Shown piece by piece: positions 9,215-17,850 of a stretch of 64,000 nt of DNA; the stretch's first letter is position 1, and each line of letters starts with the position of its first letter. This DNA is from an uncultured Alphaproteobacteria bacterium (GTDB taxonomy: Bacteria; Pseudomonadota; Alphaproteobacteria; HIMB59). The stretch covers positions 1 through 64,000 of the forward strand of contig CACDTV010000004.1 in the NCBI GenBank assembly GCA_902555695.1. Direction: 5' to 3'. The position numbers and the translations under genes were made by a program. The notes below the pieces were generated by a model that worked only from the letters and a program-made list of their open reading frames with translations, did not search any database and was not told the origin of the DNA.

Positions 9215-10093
9215 TTATAAAAAACTCCCTAAACCTTGAAGCTTATTAATGAAATCTCTAATTTGCTCGTTAATTTTTTGATTATCAATTTCTATTTGAT
9301 CATTTTCATCAAAATCTAAGTCAAATAAACCCTCTCTGTCTTGAAGTATTTCTTCTATTGTAAGATCTGCACTGTTGTCAAAATCAAAATTATTTAAAAC
9401 AACTTTAGTGAGCAAAGGGGTGATAGCGTAACTAGAAATTATTCCAAACATTCCTGCCTCATCAAATTCTTGCCCATTTATTGTGCTAAAAAAAACTAAA
9501 AGTTTAGAAGCTCTATTAATCTCAGCATTTGAAAGTGCTTTGTTTTCAGAGACATCTAAAAAACTAAAAACATCTTCAAAGCACTCTCCCTTATTCTTGG
9601 AGAAATTTGAGCAGGATAAAGATGCTTTTGAATTCATATATGATAGTACCTCTCCAAATACTAAGGTTAGACTAGCTGGGGTGTTATCGCACTTTGCGTA
9701 TGTAAAAGTATTATTCGTATTATTTAAAAAATCATAGGACTCATCGGGATTATCTTGCTCTTCAAATACAACCTCTAAAATATCGTCATTCAGTTTCATA
9801 AAAACATTTTTAAATTCAAATATTTCACCGTTTAGATAAATCCAATCTTTATATGTCTTTGAGTCAGAAAACTGAAGATAGAAATACGCATAATCGTCTA
9901 TTTCGTCCTGGCTTTCATAAAGATTGAAGTAGCCACTCTGAGTAATAATAAAAACATCTTCTTCTTTGGAACAGTCATTACTCCATGTTCCATGAAATTT
10001 TTCTGGTATCAAATCTGCCGCGAATAAAAAGAATGGACTTAATAAAGAAACTAAAAAAAAGCTAAAAAAATTTTTCACGATATAAAATATCAT
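9215..10093 (-). CDS. secreted protein with EF-hand-like motifs
   Basis: This 292-aa protein has an N-terminal signal sequence ending near FLFAADLIP. The C-terminal half has three spaced calcium-loop-like segments. DFDNSADLTIEE matches the 12-residue EF-hand loop well (D1, D3, S5, D7, T9, E12). DVSENKALSNAE and DFDENDQIEIDN are partial matches. The N-terminal domain (HGTWSNDCSKEE onward) resembles a small beta-rich extracytoplasmic domain I cannot name. It probably binds calcium outside the cytoplasm. Confidence 0.6.
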   Translation of the reverse strand: MIFYIVKNFFSFFLVSLLSPFFLFAADLIPEKFHGTWSNDCSKEEDVFIITQSGYFNLYESQDEIDDYAYFYLQFSDSKTYKDWIYLNGEIFEFKNVFMKLNDDILEVVFEEQDNPDESYDFLNNTNNTFTYAKCDNTPASLTLVFGEVLSYMNSKASLSCSNFSKNKGECFEDVFSFLDVSENKALSNAEINRASKLLVFFSTINGQEFDEAGMFGIISSYAITPLLTKVVLNNFDFDNSADLTIEEILQDREGLFDLDFDENDQIEIDNQKINEQIRDFINKLQGLGSFL

Positions 10094-10125
10094 AAAAATC
10101 TATATATATAAAATTATATGTATTT

Positions 10126-11562
10126 TTAATTAGAATTTTTCTTAGTCAGCCAAGAAGGTTTTTTTAATTGATTTAAATTAAGATCCTCTGGAAAATTTTT
10201 AAAGATATCATTGAGACCCTTAATTATTACATATGTGATTATAAAACTCATAATCGTATCACTAAAAAAATGATCACCCTCCATAATTCTTAATAATGAG
10301 ATTAAAAGAATTGAAGCATATGCAAATGTGTTCCATGAAGTTTTATTGAAAATTATTAGTAAAGCCAAAGATAACGTAAAAAAAGACACGTCACCTGAAA
10401 CGAAACTACAATTGGTACTGCAATAATCAACATTTAACCATGGAATGGTAAATGGCTCTTCTCCTCCAAATTGAATGGTGTCATTAGGCCTTGCACGACC
10501 CCACAAATTTTTAAAAATAGAGTTTACAACAATACCTGTTCCGATAATAAGACAAGAAAACAAGTAAACCCATTCTCTAACAGCAACATTTAAAATTTTT
10601 TCTTTATAATAAATTTGTTTGAAAACAGCAGCTATGGGGACAAAGAAAACTAATAAAGCCATAAGTGGTAGCAACATCTTACGAACAAAATAGATAAACC
10701 AGTCAGACTCTGAAGCAATAAATTTACCGTCCTGTCCAAAAAATAAACCACTAACAGTTATGTCTAATGAGGGAAATATGAAAAATACTATAGAGAGTAG
10801 GAGGGTTATGGTTAGGGTTTTAAAGTAAAAATTAAAATTCAAGTAAAGGGAGAAAATGTTTGTAAAAAAATTGGAAATATTACTTGAAATTATTTCAACG
10901 TTATTGTTTGGGATTAATTTGTCATTCTCTGATGTAAATAGCTTTTTTTTATCTGCTAGTTTTTTTGAAATAAATATTGATGAAAGATATGCAACAAGCG
11001 TGCCACCAAAGATATCACTAATAAAGTGAGCACCGACTATGACTCTTGTGGATGCAATAATAATTGCAATTGTTATCAATGCATTTTTAATTTTCGGAAA
11101 GAGAAATATCATACAAAAGATAAAAGCAAAAATAGTTGCAGTATGACCTGATGGGAATGAATGCCATTTGGAGTCAAATTGTATTATATCTAACGATTTT
11201 AATTCAAAGCCATTATATAAGACTGGCCGTGGTCTTCCAAAGATATGTTTTAATATTTGTGTAACTATGCCACTTAATAAGATATTTAAAAAAATAAATA
11301 GACTAATATCACTTACAGTTTCCATAATCTGATTTTTACTTTTTATAATTTTTATTAAGCCCCAGATTAAAATAGTAGGCACAAAAAAATATAAAGAGTC
11401 ACCAAAGTGAGTGAGTGTTCCAAAAAGAGACTTTGTTTGATAATTAATACTGTCAAAAAAAGAAGCTACTGAATAATCAAATAATAAGAAAAAAAAAGCT
11501 CCAATTAACAGATAAATACTTATTCTTTTTTCTTGCGAGTTTAACTGATTGAAGAAAGTCAT
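10126..11562 (-). CDS. tandem two-domain PAP2 phosphatase
   Basis: This 478-aa membrane protein contains two PAP2 modules. The first has KHIFGRPRP, FPSGHTATIF and RVIVGAHFISDIFGG (all three phosphatase motifs). The second has KNLWGRARP, CSFVSGDVSFFT and RIMEGDHFFSDTI, where the usual PSGH is replaced by VSGD, so its catalytic motif 2 lacks the histidine. PAP2 enzymes dephosphorylate lipid phosphates (undecaprenyl-PP, phosphatidate, lipid A). Two modules in one chain is unusual. It overlaps the upstream GT-C-like gene by 4 bp, suggesting a shared cell-envelope role. Confidence 0.85.
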   Translation of the reverse strand: MTFFNQLNSQEKRISIYLLIGAFFFLLFDYSVASFFDSINYQTKSLFGTLTHFGDSLYFFVPTILIWGLIKIIKSKNQIMETVSDISLFIFLNILLSGIVTQILKHIFGRPRPVLYNGFELKSLDIIQFDSKWHSFPSGHTATIFAFIFCMIFLFPKIKNALITIAIIIASTRVIVGAHFISDIFGGTLVAYLSSIFISKKLADKKKLFTSENDKLIPNNNVEIISSNISNFFTNIFSLYLNFNFYFKTLTITLLLSIVFFIFPSLDITVSGLFFGQDGKFIASESDWFIYFVRKMLLPLMALLVFFVPIAAVFKQIYYKEKILNVAVREWVYLFSCLIIGTGIVVNSIFKNLWGRARPNDTIQFGGEEPFTIPWLNVDYCSTNCSFVSGDVSFFTLSLALLIIFNKTSWNTFAYASILLISLLRIMEGDHFFSDTIMSFIITYVIIKGLNDIFKNFPEDLNLNQLKKPSWLTKKNSN

Positions 11563-13049
11563 AATTTTTTAAAGTTGATATTTATGAATGATTTTGTTGT
11601 CATATCGAGTATGGTTTTATTTATTGAGTCACTATCTTCTATTGGCATTGTATCAAGGGAACTAAATTTGAATTCTATTTGGCAATCTGAAAAATAGTCT
11701 GGTTTCACTTTGTCACTAAAAAACAACATTAAATCTAGTGGATAATTTTCTTCCAATATAAATTCGGATTTTTTTATATCACAATTTAAATCATTTTTTA
11801 AAGTATCATAGATAACGGGACTCAATGTTTTATTCTTATATTGTGAATAAAAAAAGACTGAAGTAAAAAATACAACTAAAATCAAAGAAAATGAGATAGT
11901 TTTATATACTGTAGTTAAGGATTTTTCTTGGAGAGAAAAAACTGGATTAATTAATGATACTAAAATTATCATTAAATAAAAAATATAATTTATCTGAGGT
12001 ATCTCTGAAGTACTGTGATAAAGGGAGGTATCAAAATAAATTATGCCTGCTGGTATAAAAAAAAGGGTAACTAAAACTATTTTCGACCATTTTAATTCAA
12101 CAAATTCTAGTGTTCTAAAAATATAAATAGACATTATTGGTAATAAAAAGACTAAAATCGATATATTTAATTTATTAGAAAAAATAAACATAAACCAACA
12201 AAGAATTATTGAAAAAAGGAATATAATCAATTCCTTATTCCAGTTAATTCTTTTTATGCCATTATAAAAAATAGAAATAATTAGCAAACTTAATAAAGGT
12301 AGTAAAAAAATAACACTCTTTGAAAGTTTCTTTAATAAAATATTTGGATCGAAATTAAGTATGGAATAGTAATCCGTTTTATTAATACCCTGAATAATCA
12401 GAAAAACTAAAAAAGATATATAAATAAAACTTAGATAAGAAATTAAGTTAAGACGTTTTTTTTTCTCTAGCTTTAAATTAAATAATTTTATGAATATCAA
12501 AAATGTTATTAATATAACAAAATAGAAATTATTGAGAATTAATGCAATTAAACTAAATAATATAAAAAGAAATACATTATAAAATTTTTCATCATCGAAA
12601 ATTTTTAATAAATAATAGAATATTAATAAAGTCACCAAGCCTGAAATAAGAGAACCATCAATGGTTATCATTGAAATTAAAATTGTGCCACTTAACATCA
12701 CTGCTGTAAGAGGCATTAAATAATTGAGGTCATAAAATTTTAATTTAATAATTTTATATGAGACAAAAATTAATAATCCTAAGTATATAAAATTCGGTAG
12801 TCTAAATAGAAAGTAATTGTTAAAACCAAAAAAATTCGTGAGCTTTGATGCGATATTTAAAAATATCAAATGTGGATTGAAAAACTCTGAAAAATTTGAA
12901 ACTAATTCATTATCTTTAATTGTGATAAGAATTTTTATGTCTTCAATAGAAATATATGGTGCACCTAAAGTTATTGCACCGAGTAATCCAATCCAAATAA
13001 ATGTGAAAAAAACAGTCGGAATATTATCTAGGAATCTAAAGATGCTCAT
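11559..13049 (-). CDS. multi-spanning membrane protein, GT-C glycosyltransferase-like
   Basis: This 496-aa protein has about ten to twelve hydrophobic segments and a short extracytoplasmic C-terminal domain. The layout resembles GT39/ArnT-type GT-C glycosyltransferases: an acidic pair in the first large loop (ISIEDIKI near residue 33) and an RLPNFIYLG segment before the next helix. It overlaps the PAP2 gene by 4 bp. Such pairs commonly transfer sugars from polyprenyl phosphates, with the PAP2 enzyme acting on the lipid carrier. The glycosyltransferase assignment is tentative. Confidence 0.5.
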   Translation of the reverse strand: MSIFRFLDNIPTVFFTFIWIGLLGAITLGAPYISIEDIKILITIKDNELVSNFSEFFNPHLIFLNIASKLTNFFGFNNYFLFRLPNFIYLGLLIFVSYKIIKLKFYDLNYLMPLTAVMLSGTILISMITIDGSLISGLVTLLIFYYLLKIFDDEKFYNVFLFILFSLIALILNNFYFVILITFLIFIKLFNLKLEKKKRLNLISYLSFIYISFLVFLIIQGINKTDYYSILNFDPNILLKKLSKSVIFLLPLLSLLIISIFYNGIKRINWNKELIIFLFSIILCWFMFIFSNKLNISILVFLLPIMSIYIFRTLEFVELKWSKIVLVTLFFIPAGIIYFDTSLYHSTSEIPQINYIFYLMIILVSLINPVFSLQEKSLTTVYKTISFSLILVVFFTSVFFYSQYKNKTLSPVIYDTLKNDLNCDIKKSEFILEENYPLDLMLFFSDKVKPDYFSDCQIEFKFSSLDTMPIEDSDSINKTILDMTTKSFININFKKL

Positions 13050-13120
13050 TTTCTGATTTAACTAAGTTTAGTAGCATATAGATCTAATTTATTCTATATA
13101 TTGTGGTTATTTCAATTTTC

Positions 13121-13149
13121 TTGATGTTATTTTTACCCGTAATTATAAT
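13121..13149 (+). promoter_or_regulatory. sigma70-type promoter
   Basis: TTGATG (13121-13126) and TATAAT (13144-13149) are separated by exactly 17 nt. Transcription would begin near 13156. It drives either a short RNA ending at the hairpins below or a leader for the small ORF and aminotransferase. Confidence 0.55.
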
Positions 13150-13155
13150 CAAAAA

Positions 13156-13256
13156 TAAGAGATTAATCTCTTTTTACAGCCTTATAGAAGCGGCTTTTTT
13201 CTTAGTGGGCCACTTCTTTCTTAAAGGGTTAGGACAAATTGTTCTAACCCTTTTTT
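13156..13256 (+). ncRNA. putative small RNA or terminator-containing leader
   Basis: Between the promoter at 13121-13149 and the small ORF at 13283 lie three hairpins. AAGAGA/TCTCTT is at 13157-13172. A bulged stem at 13178-13195 is followed by six Ts. A strong 13-bp stem is at 13223-13253. No reading frame fits. The arrangement suggests either an sRNA of about 45 or 100 nt or an attenuated leader of the aminotransferase operon. I do not recognise a known RNA family. Confidence 0.4.
13223..13256 (+). terminator. Rho-independent terminator
   Basis: The stem 13223-13235 pairs with 13241-13253 (one G-T pair), has a 5-nt loop and runs directly into a T run at 13251-13256. It is plus-strand oriented, upstream of the aminotransferase, so it ends a short upstream transcript or attenuates readthrough. 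Confidence 0.8.
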
Positions 13257-13282
13257 GATTTCTATATTATCCTTTTTTAAAG

Positions 13283-13408
13283 ATGTTGAAGTTAATTTTC
13301 ATGATACTCTTCTTTTTTATTGGATATTTTCTTGCTGATACAGGATTAGTGGATATTCCATTTAGAAATATTCCAATTTTAGAAAGTTTATATGAGGTTG
13401 TAGATTAA
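13283..13408 (+). CDS. 41-aa single-membrane-segment small protein
   Basis: The frame starts MLKLIFMILFFFIGYFLA and ends LYEVVD. It has one hydrophobic segment at about residues 3-18 and a short polar tail. Its TAA is immediately followed by the ATG of the aminotransferase, which is the spacing expected for translational coupling. No clear Shine-Dalgarno is visible. It may be a genuine small membrane protein or a leader ORF. I recognise no family. Confidence 0.4.
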   Translation: MLKLIFMILFFFIGYFLADTGLVDIPFRNIPILESLYEVVD

Positions 13409-14758
13409 ATGATTAATACAGATAAAGTTTTACATGGTTTTACCGATCTTAAAAATTTAAATGTACTTGGTCCTATTGTTCTAAACCAAGCGAAAGGAAT
13501 ATATGTTTACGATCAAGATGGAAAAAAATATTTAGATGCAAATTCAGGATTATGGAATTCTGTGGTTGGTTTCGATCATCCCAGAATGGTTGAAACAGCA
13601 AAAAAACAATATGAAAAATTTTCTGGTTACCACGCCTTTTTTGGAAGAATATCTGAACCAGCTGTAGAACTTGCAGATAAATTAATTGAAATATCTCCTT
13701 TCACGGATGGTAAAGTTTTTTTTACAAACTCAGGATCTGAAGCTAATGACACTACTGTAAAATTATTATGGTTTATTAATAAAAGAAAAGGGCATCCCAA
13801 TCGAAGGAAAATAATTACTCGAATAAATTCATATCATGGTGTAACGGCTGTTTCTGCTTCGATGACAGGAAAACCATACAATAGTGAATTTGGATTACCC
13901 TTAGCTGGTTTTTTACATTCAGCTTGTCCTCATTATTGGAAATATGGCTTAGAAAAAGAGAGTGAGGAAATGTTTACCAAAAGAATGGGTGAAGATTTAG
14001 AAAATTTAATTTTAAGAGAGGGACCTGATACCATTGCAGGTTTTTTTGCAGAACCTGTTATGGGGGCAGGTGGTGTGATACCTCCTTCAAAAGGATATTT
14101 TGAGATAGTTCAAAAAATTTTAAAAAAATACAATATTCCATTTATTGCTGATGAGGTAATTTGTGGTTTTGGTAGAACTGGTAACTTATGGGGATCTCGA
14201 ACATACAATATTGATCCCGATATTATTATTGCCTCTAAATGTATAACATCAGGTTTTTTTCCACTTGGTGCAGTTATTTTGGGAGAAAAAATGACAAAAG
14301 AAATGATGGAGGCTTCTTATGAGGCAGAGGAATTTTTTCATGGCTTCACAGCCGGTGGACACCCTGTAGGTTGTGCCCTAGCGCTAGAAGCAATTGATAT
14401 TATAATTAATGAGAAAATGATTGAAAATGTTAGACACCTTGAGCCAATTTTTATGGGTGGTTTAAAGAACTTTGAAGATTTAGAGTTTATAGGTGAGTCT
14501 CGCGGCATTGGACTTATGGGTGCTTTAGAGATGGTTCAAGATAAGAAAAATAAACTACCCTTCGATGGTTCGATATCCATTGGCGAGCGTGTTGCTAATA
14601 AGTGTATTGAAAATGGTTTGATATGTAGACCTCTTGGACCATCAATTGTGTTATGTCCCCCTTTTATTACATCGGAGGAGGAGATGGGTATAATATTTGA
14701 TACTCTAGAGAAAACTCTTAAAGAAGTATTTAGTGAAGTTAAATCTTTAGGACAATAG
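13409..14758 (+). CDS. class III PLP aminotransferase (omega-amino acid:pyruvate type)
   Basis: This 449-aa fold-type I class III aminotransferase has NSGSEANDTTVKL near residue 107, SYHGVTAVSASMTG near 141, Asp248 in IADEVICGFGRTG and Schiff-base Lys277 in ASKCITSGFFPLGAV. The pattern resembles pyruvate-dependent transaminases that act on putrescine, taurine, beta-alanine or related amines. The substrate is not deducible. It abuts the 41-aa ORF and overlaps the convergent MDR gene by 20 bp. Confidence 0.88.
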   Translation: MINTDKVLHGFTDLKNLNVLGPIVLNQAKGIYVYDQDGKKYLDANSGLWNSVVGFDHPRMVETAKKQYEKFSGYHAFFGRISEPAVELADKLIEISPFTDGKVFFTNSGSEANDTTVKLLWFINKRKGHPNRRKIITRINSYHGVTAVSASMTGKPYNSEFGLPLAGFLHSACPHYWKYGLEKESEEMFTKRMGEDLENLILREGPDTIAGFFAEPVMGAGGVIPPSKGYFEIVQKILKKYNIPFIADEVICGFGRTGNLWGSRTYNIDPDIIIASKCITSGFFPLGAVILGEKMTKEMMEASYEAEEFFHGFTAGGHPVGCALALEAIDIIINEKMIENVRHLEPIFMGGLKNFEDLEFIGESRGIGLMGALEMVQDKKNKLPFDGSISIGERVANKCIENGLICRPLGPSIVLCPPFITSEEEMGIIFDTLEKTLKEVFSEVKSLGQ

Positions 14759-15725
14759 ACCCCGAAGTCTTTCTATTTTCCATATCTGTGTGAGCGTCAG
14801 CAACATTATCAAGATCATATTTTGTAATTTTATCCAATTTAATTTTATCTTTTACAATCATCTCAAATAATTTATGGCTTGCAATTTTAAGCCACTCTCT
14901 ATTAGCGTAAAAATGGAATAGTGTAGGTCGAGTTAAATAAAAAGAACCAAATGCTAGATCTGTCATTTGAATGTCTTTATATGGTCCAGATGATTGACCA
15001 AAGCTAACTAACATCCCATGTTTTTTTAAACATTTAAATGATTGAAACATTGTATCTTTACCAACACTGTCATAAACCACGTCAAGGCCTTTGTTATTTG
15101 TGATTTTTAATACTTCATCTAAAAAATTTTTTTCAGAGTAGTTTATAACCTCGTCAAAGCCTCTTTGCTTTGCTAGCTCACATTTTTCTGAATTACCAGC
15201 TGTTCCTATTAATTTTGCACCAATGTCTTTAATCCATTGGCCTGCGATCAATCCTACGCCTCCAGCCGCAGCATGAAATAATACCTCATGATTACTTTGT
15301 AAGTTATAACTGTCACAAACAAGATACTTTACTGTTAGTCCTTTAAGAATTGATGCGGCTGCTTGATCGAAAGATATGCTATCTGGGATAGAAACTACGA
15401 GATCCTCTGATATCATTCTATGTGTTGCGTATGCATTATTAGGTTGAGCATATGCTACGCGATCCCCTATTTTAAACTTTGTAACATTAGGGCCTATAGC
15501 TTCAACCTCGCCTGCACCTTCAGATCCTAAAACAAGATCTTTGTCAACAGGCCAAGGATATAATCCTGCTCTAAAATAAATATCGATGAAATTTACTCCA
15601 ATTGCTCTATTTTTAATCAAAATTTCATTCGATTTAAGTTCAGTGAGCTCAATACTTTTCCTTTGAAGAACGCTTGTATCACCGGGCTTATTTGCAACAA
15701 TTGAATACATTAAAGGAGCTATCAT
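14739..15725 (-). CDS. NADPH:quinone reductase-like MDR oxidoreductase
   Basis: This 328-aa medium-chain dehydrogenase of the zeta-crystallin/QOR group has VLGSEGAGEVEAIG, the cofactor loop HAAAGGVGLIAGQW near residue 151 and VVYDSVGKDTM. The zinc-binding cysteines of alcohol dehydrogenases are absent, as expected for quinone reductases. It likely reduces quinones or enones with NADPH in the cytosol. Monocistronic; its 3' end overlaps the aminotransferase. Confidence 0.88.
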   Translation of the reverse strand: MIAPLMYSIVANKPGDTSVLQRKSIELTELKSNEILIKNRAIGVNFIDIYFRAGLYPWPVDKDLVLGSEGAGEVEAIGPNVTKFKIGDRVAYAQPNNAYATHRMISEDLVVSIPDSISFDQAAASILKGLTVKYLVCDSYNLQSNHEVLFHAAAGGVGLIAGQWIKDIGAKLIGTAGNSEKCELAKQRGFDEVINYSEKNFLDEVLKITNNKGLDVVYDSVGKDTMFQSFKCLKKHGMLVSFGQSSGPYKDIQMTDLAFGSFYLTRPTLFHFYANREWLKIASHKLFEMIVKDKIKLDKITKYDLDNVADAHTDMENRKTSGSIVLKI

Positions 15726-15758
15726 CTAAAAAAATGATCCAACAGTCAATTTGAAAGT

Positions 15759-15787
15759 CTTGAAATTCAAAATTGAAATCCCAAATT
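15759..15787 (+). promoter_or_regulatory. sigma32 (RpoH)-type heat-shock promoter
   Basis: CTTGAAA (15759-15765), a 14-nt spacer, then CCCAAATT (15780-15787). This closely matches the RpoH consensus CTTGAAA-N13-15-CCCCAT-like. It lies about 90 nt before the hsp20 ATG, leaving a 5' UTR of about 80 nt. Confidence 0.6.
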
Positions 15788-15793
15788 AATAGT

Positions 15794-15875
15794 AAGAGAA
15801 ATTGCCATTTGGAATTTCTTTATTAACGCAGGTTTAAAAACTGCAATTAACAATTAACGCTTAAGGAGGTTAATT
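15794..15875 (+). promoter_or_regulatory. structured hsp20 5' UTR, possible ROSE-like RNA thermometer
   Basis: Three successive hairpins precede the start: 15797-15819 (AGAAATT/AATTTCT), 15828-15844 (GCAG/CTGC) and 15852-15875 (AATTAAC/GTTAATT). The last encloses the AAGGAGG Shine-Dalgarno and ends at the ATG, so initiation would need this AT-rich stem to open. ROSE thermometers with three to four hairpins are known upstream of alphaproteobacterial small heat-shock genes. The canonical ROSE anti-SD motif is not obvious here. Confidence 0.45.
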
Positions 15876-16325
15876 ATGACTACATTTGACTTATCTCCTC
15901 TATGGAGATCATCAGTTGGCTTCGATGAGTTTGATAAACTTTTTGATACCGTCTTTTCTACGAACAATAAAGGTGCTTCTTATCCACCTTATAATATCGT
16001 CAAACATGATAAAAATATTTACCAAATTACCATGGCTATCGCCGGTTTTGGTGAGGACCAAATAGATATATCCCAAGAGGGTAATCTTTTGACTGTTAAA
16101 GGTGAAATGGGCGATGATAAAACTATGAATAAATCAGAATATCTTTATCGAGGAATTGCCAACAGAAATTTTGAGAGAAAGTTTGAGTTAGCTGATACTG
16201 TAAAAGTTATAGAGGCTGATTTAAAAAATGGTCTGTTAAGTATAAATCTTGAAAGAGAAATACCTGAACACCAAAAACCTAGAAAAATAAAAGTTAATAC
16301 GAATTCTAAACTTTTATCAGCTTAA
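15876..16325 (+). CDS. ibpA: small heat-shock protein Hsp20 (IbpA-like)
   Basis: This 149-aa protein has an alpha-crystallin domain from about residue 35 to 130, with YPPYNIVKHDKNIYQITMAI at its start and the edge motif GLLSINLEREIPE. It is an ATP-independent holdase that keeps unfolding proteins soluble. A strong AAGGAGG lies 6 nt before the ATG. The upstream sigma32-type promoter and hairpin-rich leader indicate heat control at both transcription and translation. Confidence 0.93.
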   Translation: MTTFDLSPLWRSSVGFDEFDKLFDTVFSTNNKGASYPPYNIVKHDKNIYQITMAIAGFGEDQIDISQEGNLLTVKGEMGDDKTMNKSEYLYRGIANRNFERKFELADTVKVIEADLKNGLLSINLEREIPEHQKPRKIKVNTNSKLLSA

Positions 16326-16334
16326 ATAAAAAAA

Positions 16335-16362
16335 TAGGGCTGCTTTTTTATAAGCAGCCCTA
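16335..16362. terminator. bidirectional terminator between ibpA and sodB
   Basis: An 11-bp perfect stem (16335-16345 with 16352-16362) has loop TTTTAT. On the minus strand it is followed by a long T tract (complement of the A run at 16325-16334), so it is strongest for sodB. It also lies just past the ibpA stop. Confidence 0.85.
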
Positions 16363-16366
16363 ATAT

Positions 16367-16960
16367 TTAATCTAATTGAGAAGCGACAAACTCCCAGTTG
16401 ACTAAACTATCTAAAAAAGCTTTTAAATAATCAGGTCGTTTGTTTCTATAATCTATATAATAAGAGTGTTCCCATACGTCACATCCGAGTATTGGCTTCA
16501 TTCCATCAACTAGAGGATTAGAAGCATTAGGTGACTTTGTGACCACTAATTTACCATTATCGATGGCAAGCCAAGCCCATCCAGAACCAAATTGAGTTGT
16601 TCCTGCCTTAATAAAAGCTTCTTTGAATTGATCAATCCCTCCTAGGTCTGATGTAATTCTACTCTCCAATTCGGACGGCATAGAGCCTCCCCCATTGGGT
16701 TTCATACATTGCCAAAATAAAATATGGTTCCAATGTTGACCTGCATTATTAAAAATTCCTGCCATCGATGAGTCTTTACTTGATTTTACAACTATTTCCT
16801 CAAGAGAAGAATCTTTCATATCAGTGTCTTTAACGAGATTATTTAAATTTGTTACATATGTTTGATGATGTTTGCCATGATGGAAATCAAGAGTTTCTGA
16901 TGACATATATGGAGCTAAAGCATCATTTGCATAAGGTAAGCTTGGTAATTCAAAAGTCAT
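16367..16960 (-). CDS. sodB: superoxide dismutase, Fe-type
   Basis: This 197-aa Fe/Mn-SOD has metal ligands His27 (DFHHGKHH), His79 (AGQHWNH), Asp161 and His165 (CDVWEHSYYIDYRNKRPDYL). Gln75 in the active-site position before WNH favours the iron form. It dismutates superoxide in the cytosol. Monocistronic, with a strong terminator; divergent from the pyridoxal kinase gene. Confidence 0.95.
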   Translation of the reverse strand: MTFELPSLPYANDALAPYMSSETLDFHHGKHHQTYVTNLNNLVKDTDMKDSSLEEIVVKSSKDSSMAGIFNNAGQHWNHILFWQCMKPNGGGSMPSELESRITSDLGGIDQFKEAFIKAGTTQFGSGWAWLAIDNGKLVVTKSPNASNPLVDGMKPILGCDVWEHSYYIDYRNKRPDYLKAFLDSLVNWEFVASQLD

Positions 16961-17049
16961 ATTTATTTCCTTTAATTAAAATTCTTAATGCGTATTTTTT
17001 ATATTATTGTGGAAACAATGACAACCTTTGAAGAAATAGATACAAAAAT

Positions 17050-17850
17050 ATGAGGAATATAGTTAGTATTCAGTCTACTGTCTTAAATGATAAAGTTGGA
17101 AATCATGCCGCTCGATCAGTCTTAAGTGACAAAGGTTATAACATTTATGAGATACCGACTGTAATTTTAACATCTCATAAAGCTGTAAAGGGCGCACTTC
17201 AAATCAATAACAACAGTTTAAATCCATGGGTAATTTTTAATAAAGTCAGGAAAACATATAAATTAAGCTTAAATGATTTAACAATTATTGGCTACACACC
17301 CAACTCAAAGATTTCAAAATCAATTGGTAAAATTATTAATTTGCAAAATAGGATTGTTTTAGACCCTGTAATGGGAGATATAGGAATAGGTCTATATGTA
17401 GAAAAAGACGTTGCAAATTTTTTTAAAAAAGTAATAACAAAAGTTAAATATATATCAGCAAATTTTTTTGAGTGGTCATACTTAAATAATAAAGATGTAA
17501 AAAACTATAGCATTAGCGAGATCATAACTGACCTCAAATCGTTTACGAGGAAGTTTAATAGTCAAGTATTAATAAGAAGCATTCCAAAAAATAAAAAAAT
17601 ATTAAATATTATTTGTAATAAAAGAGAAATTTTTGTCATAGAAACACCTTACATAAATTTTAAAGAAAGATTTCATGGAGCTGGCGACCAATCTACAGCT
17701 TTATATGCTCACTATATCTACAAAAAAAATACAACAAGAGAAATACTAGAAAATGTTACGAATGATATTTATGATATTTTGCTAAAAAATAAAATACGTT
17801 CTCAAAAAAGAAAAAAAAGATTTAAAGCTAAGAGCTTAAATAATCTTTGA
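17050..17850 (+). CDS. pdxY: pyridoxal kinase-like (PdxY/PdxK family)
   Basis: This 266-aa ribokinase-fold protein has VGNHAARSVL near residue 17, VLDPVMGDIGIGLYV near residue 105, and the anion-hole motif FHGAGDQSTALYAH near 213. These fit pyridoxal kinases that phosphorylate pyridoxal to PLP. The C-terminus is very lysine-rich. Its 3' end overlaps the convergent asd gene by 23 bp. Substrate choice between pyridoxal and other B6 vitamers is not resolved. Confidence 0.82.
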   Translation: MRNIVSIQSTVLNDKVGNHAARSVLSDKGYNIYEIPTVILTSHKAVKGALQINNNSLNPWVIFNKVRKTYKLSLNDLTIIGYTPNSKISKSIGKIINLQNRIVLDPVMGDIGIGLYVEKDVANFFKKVITKVKYISANFFEWSYLNNKDVKNYSISEIITDLKSFTRKFNSQVLIRSIPKNKKILNIICNKREIFVIETPYINFKERFHGAGDQSTALYAHYIYKKNTTREILENVTNDIYDILLKNKIRSQKRKKRFKAKSLNNL

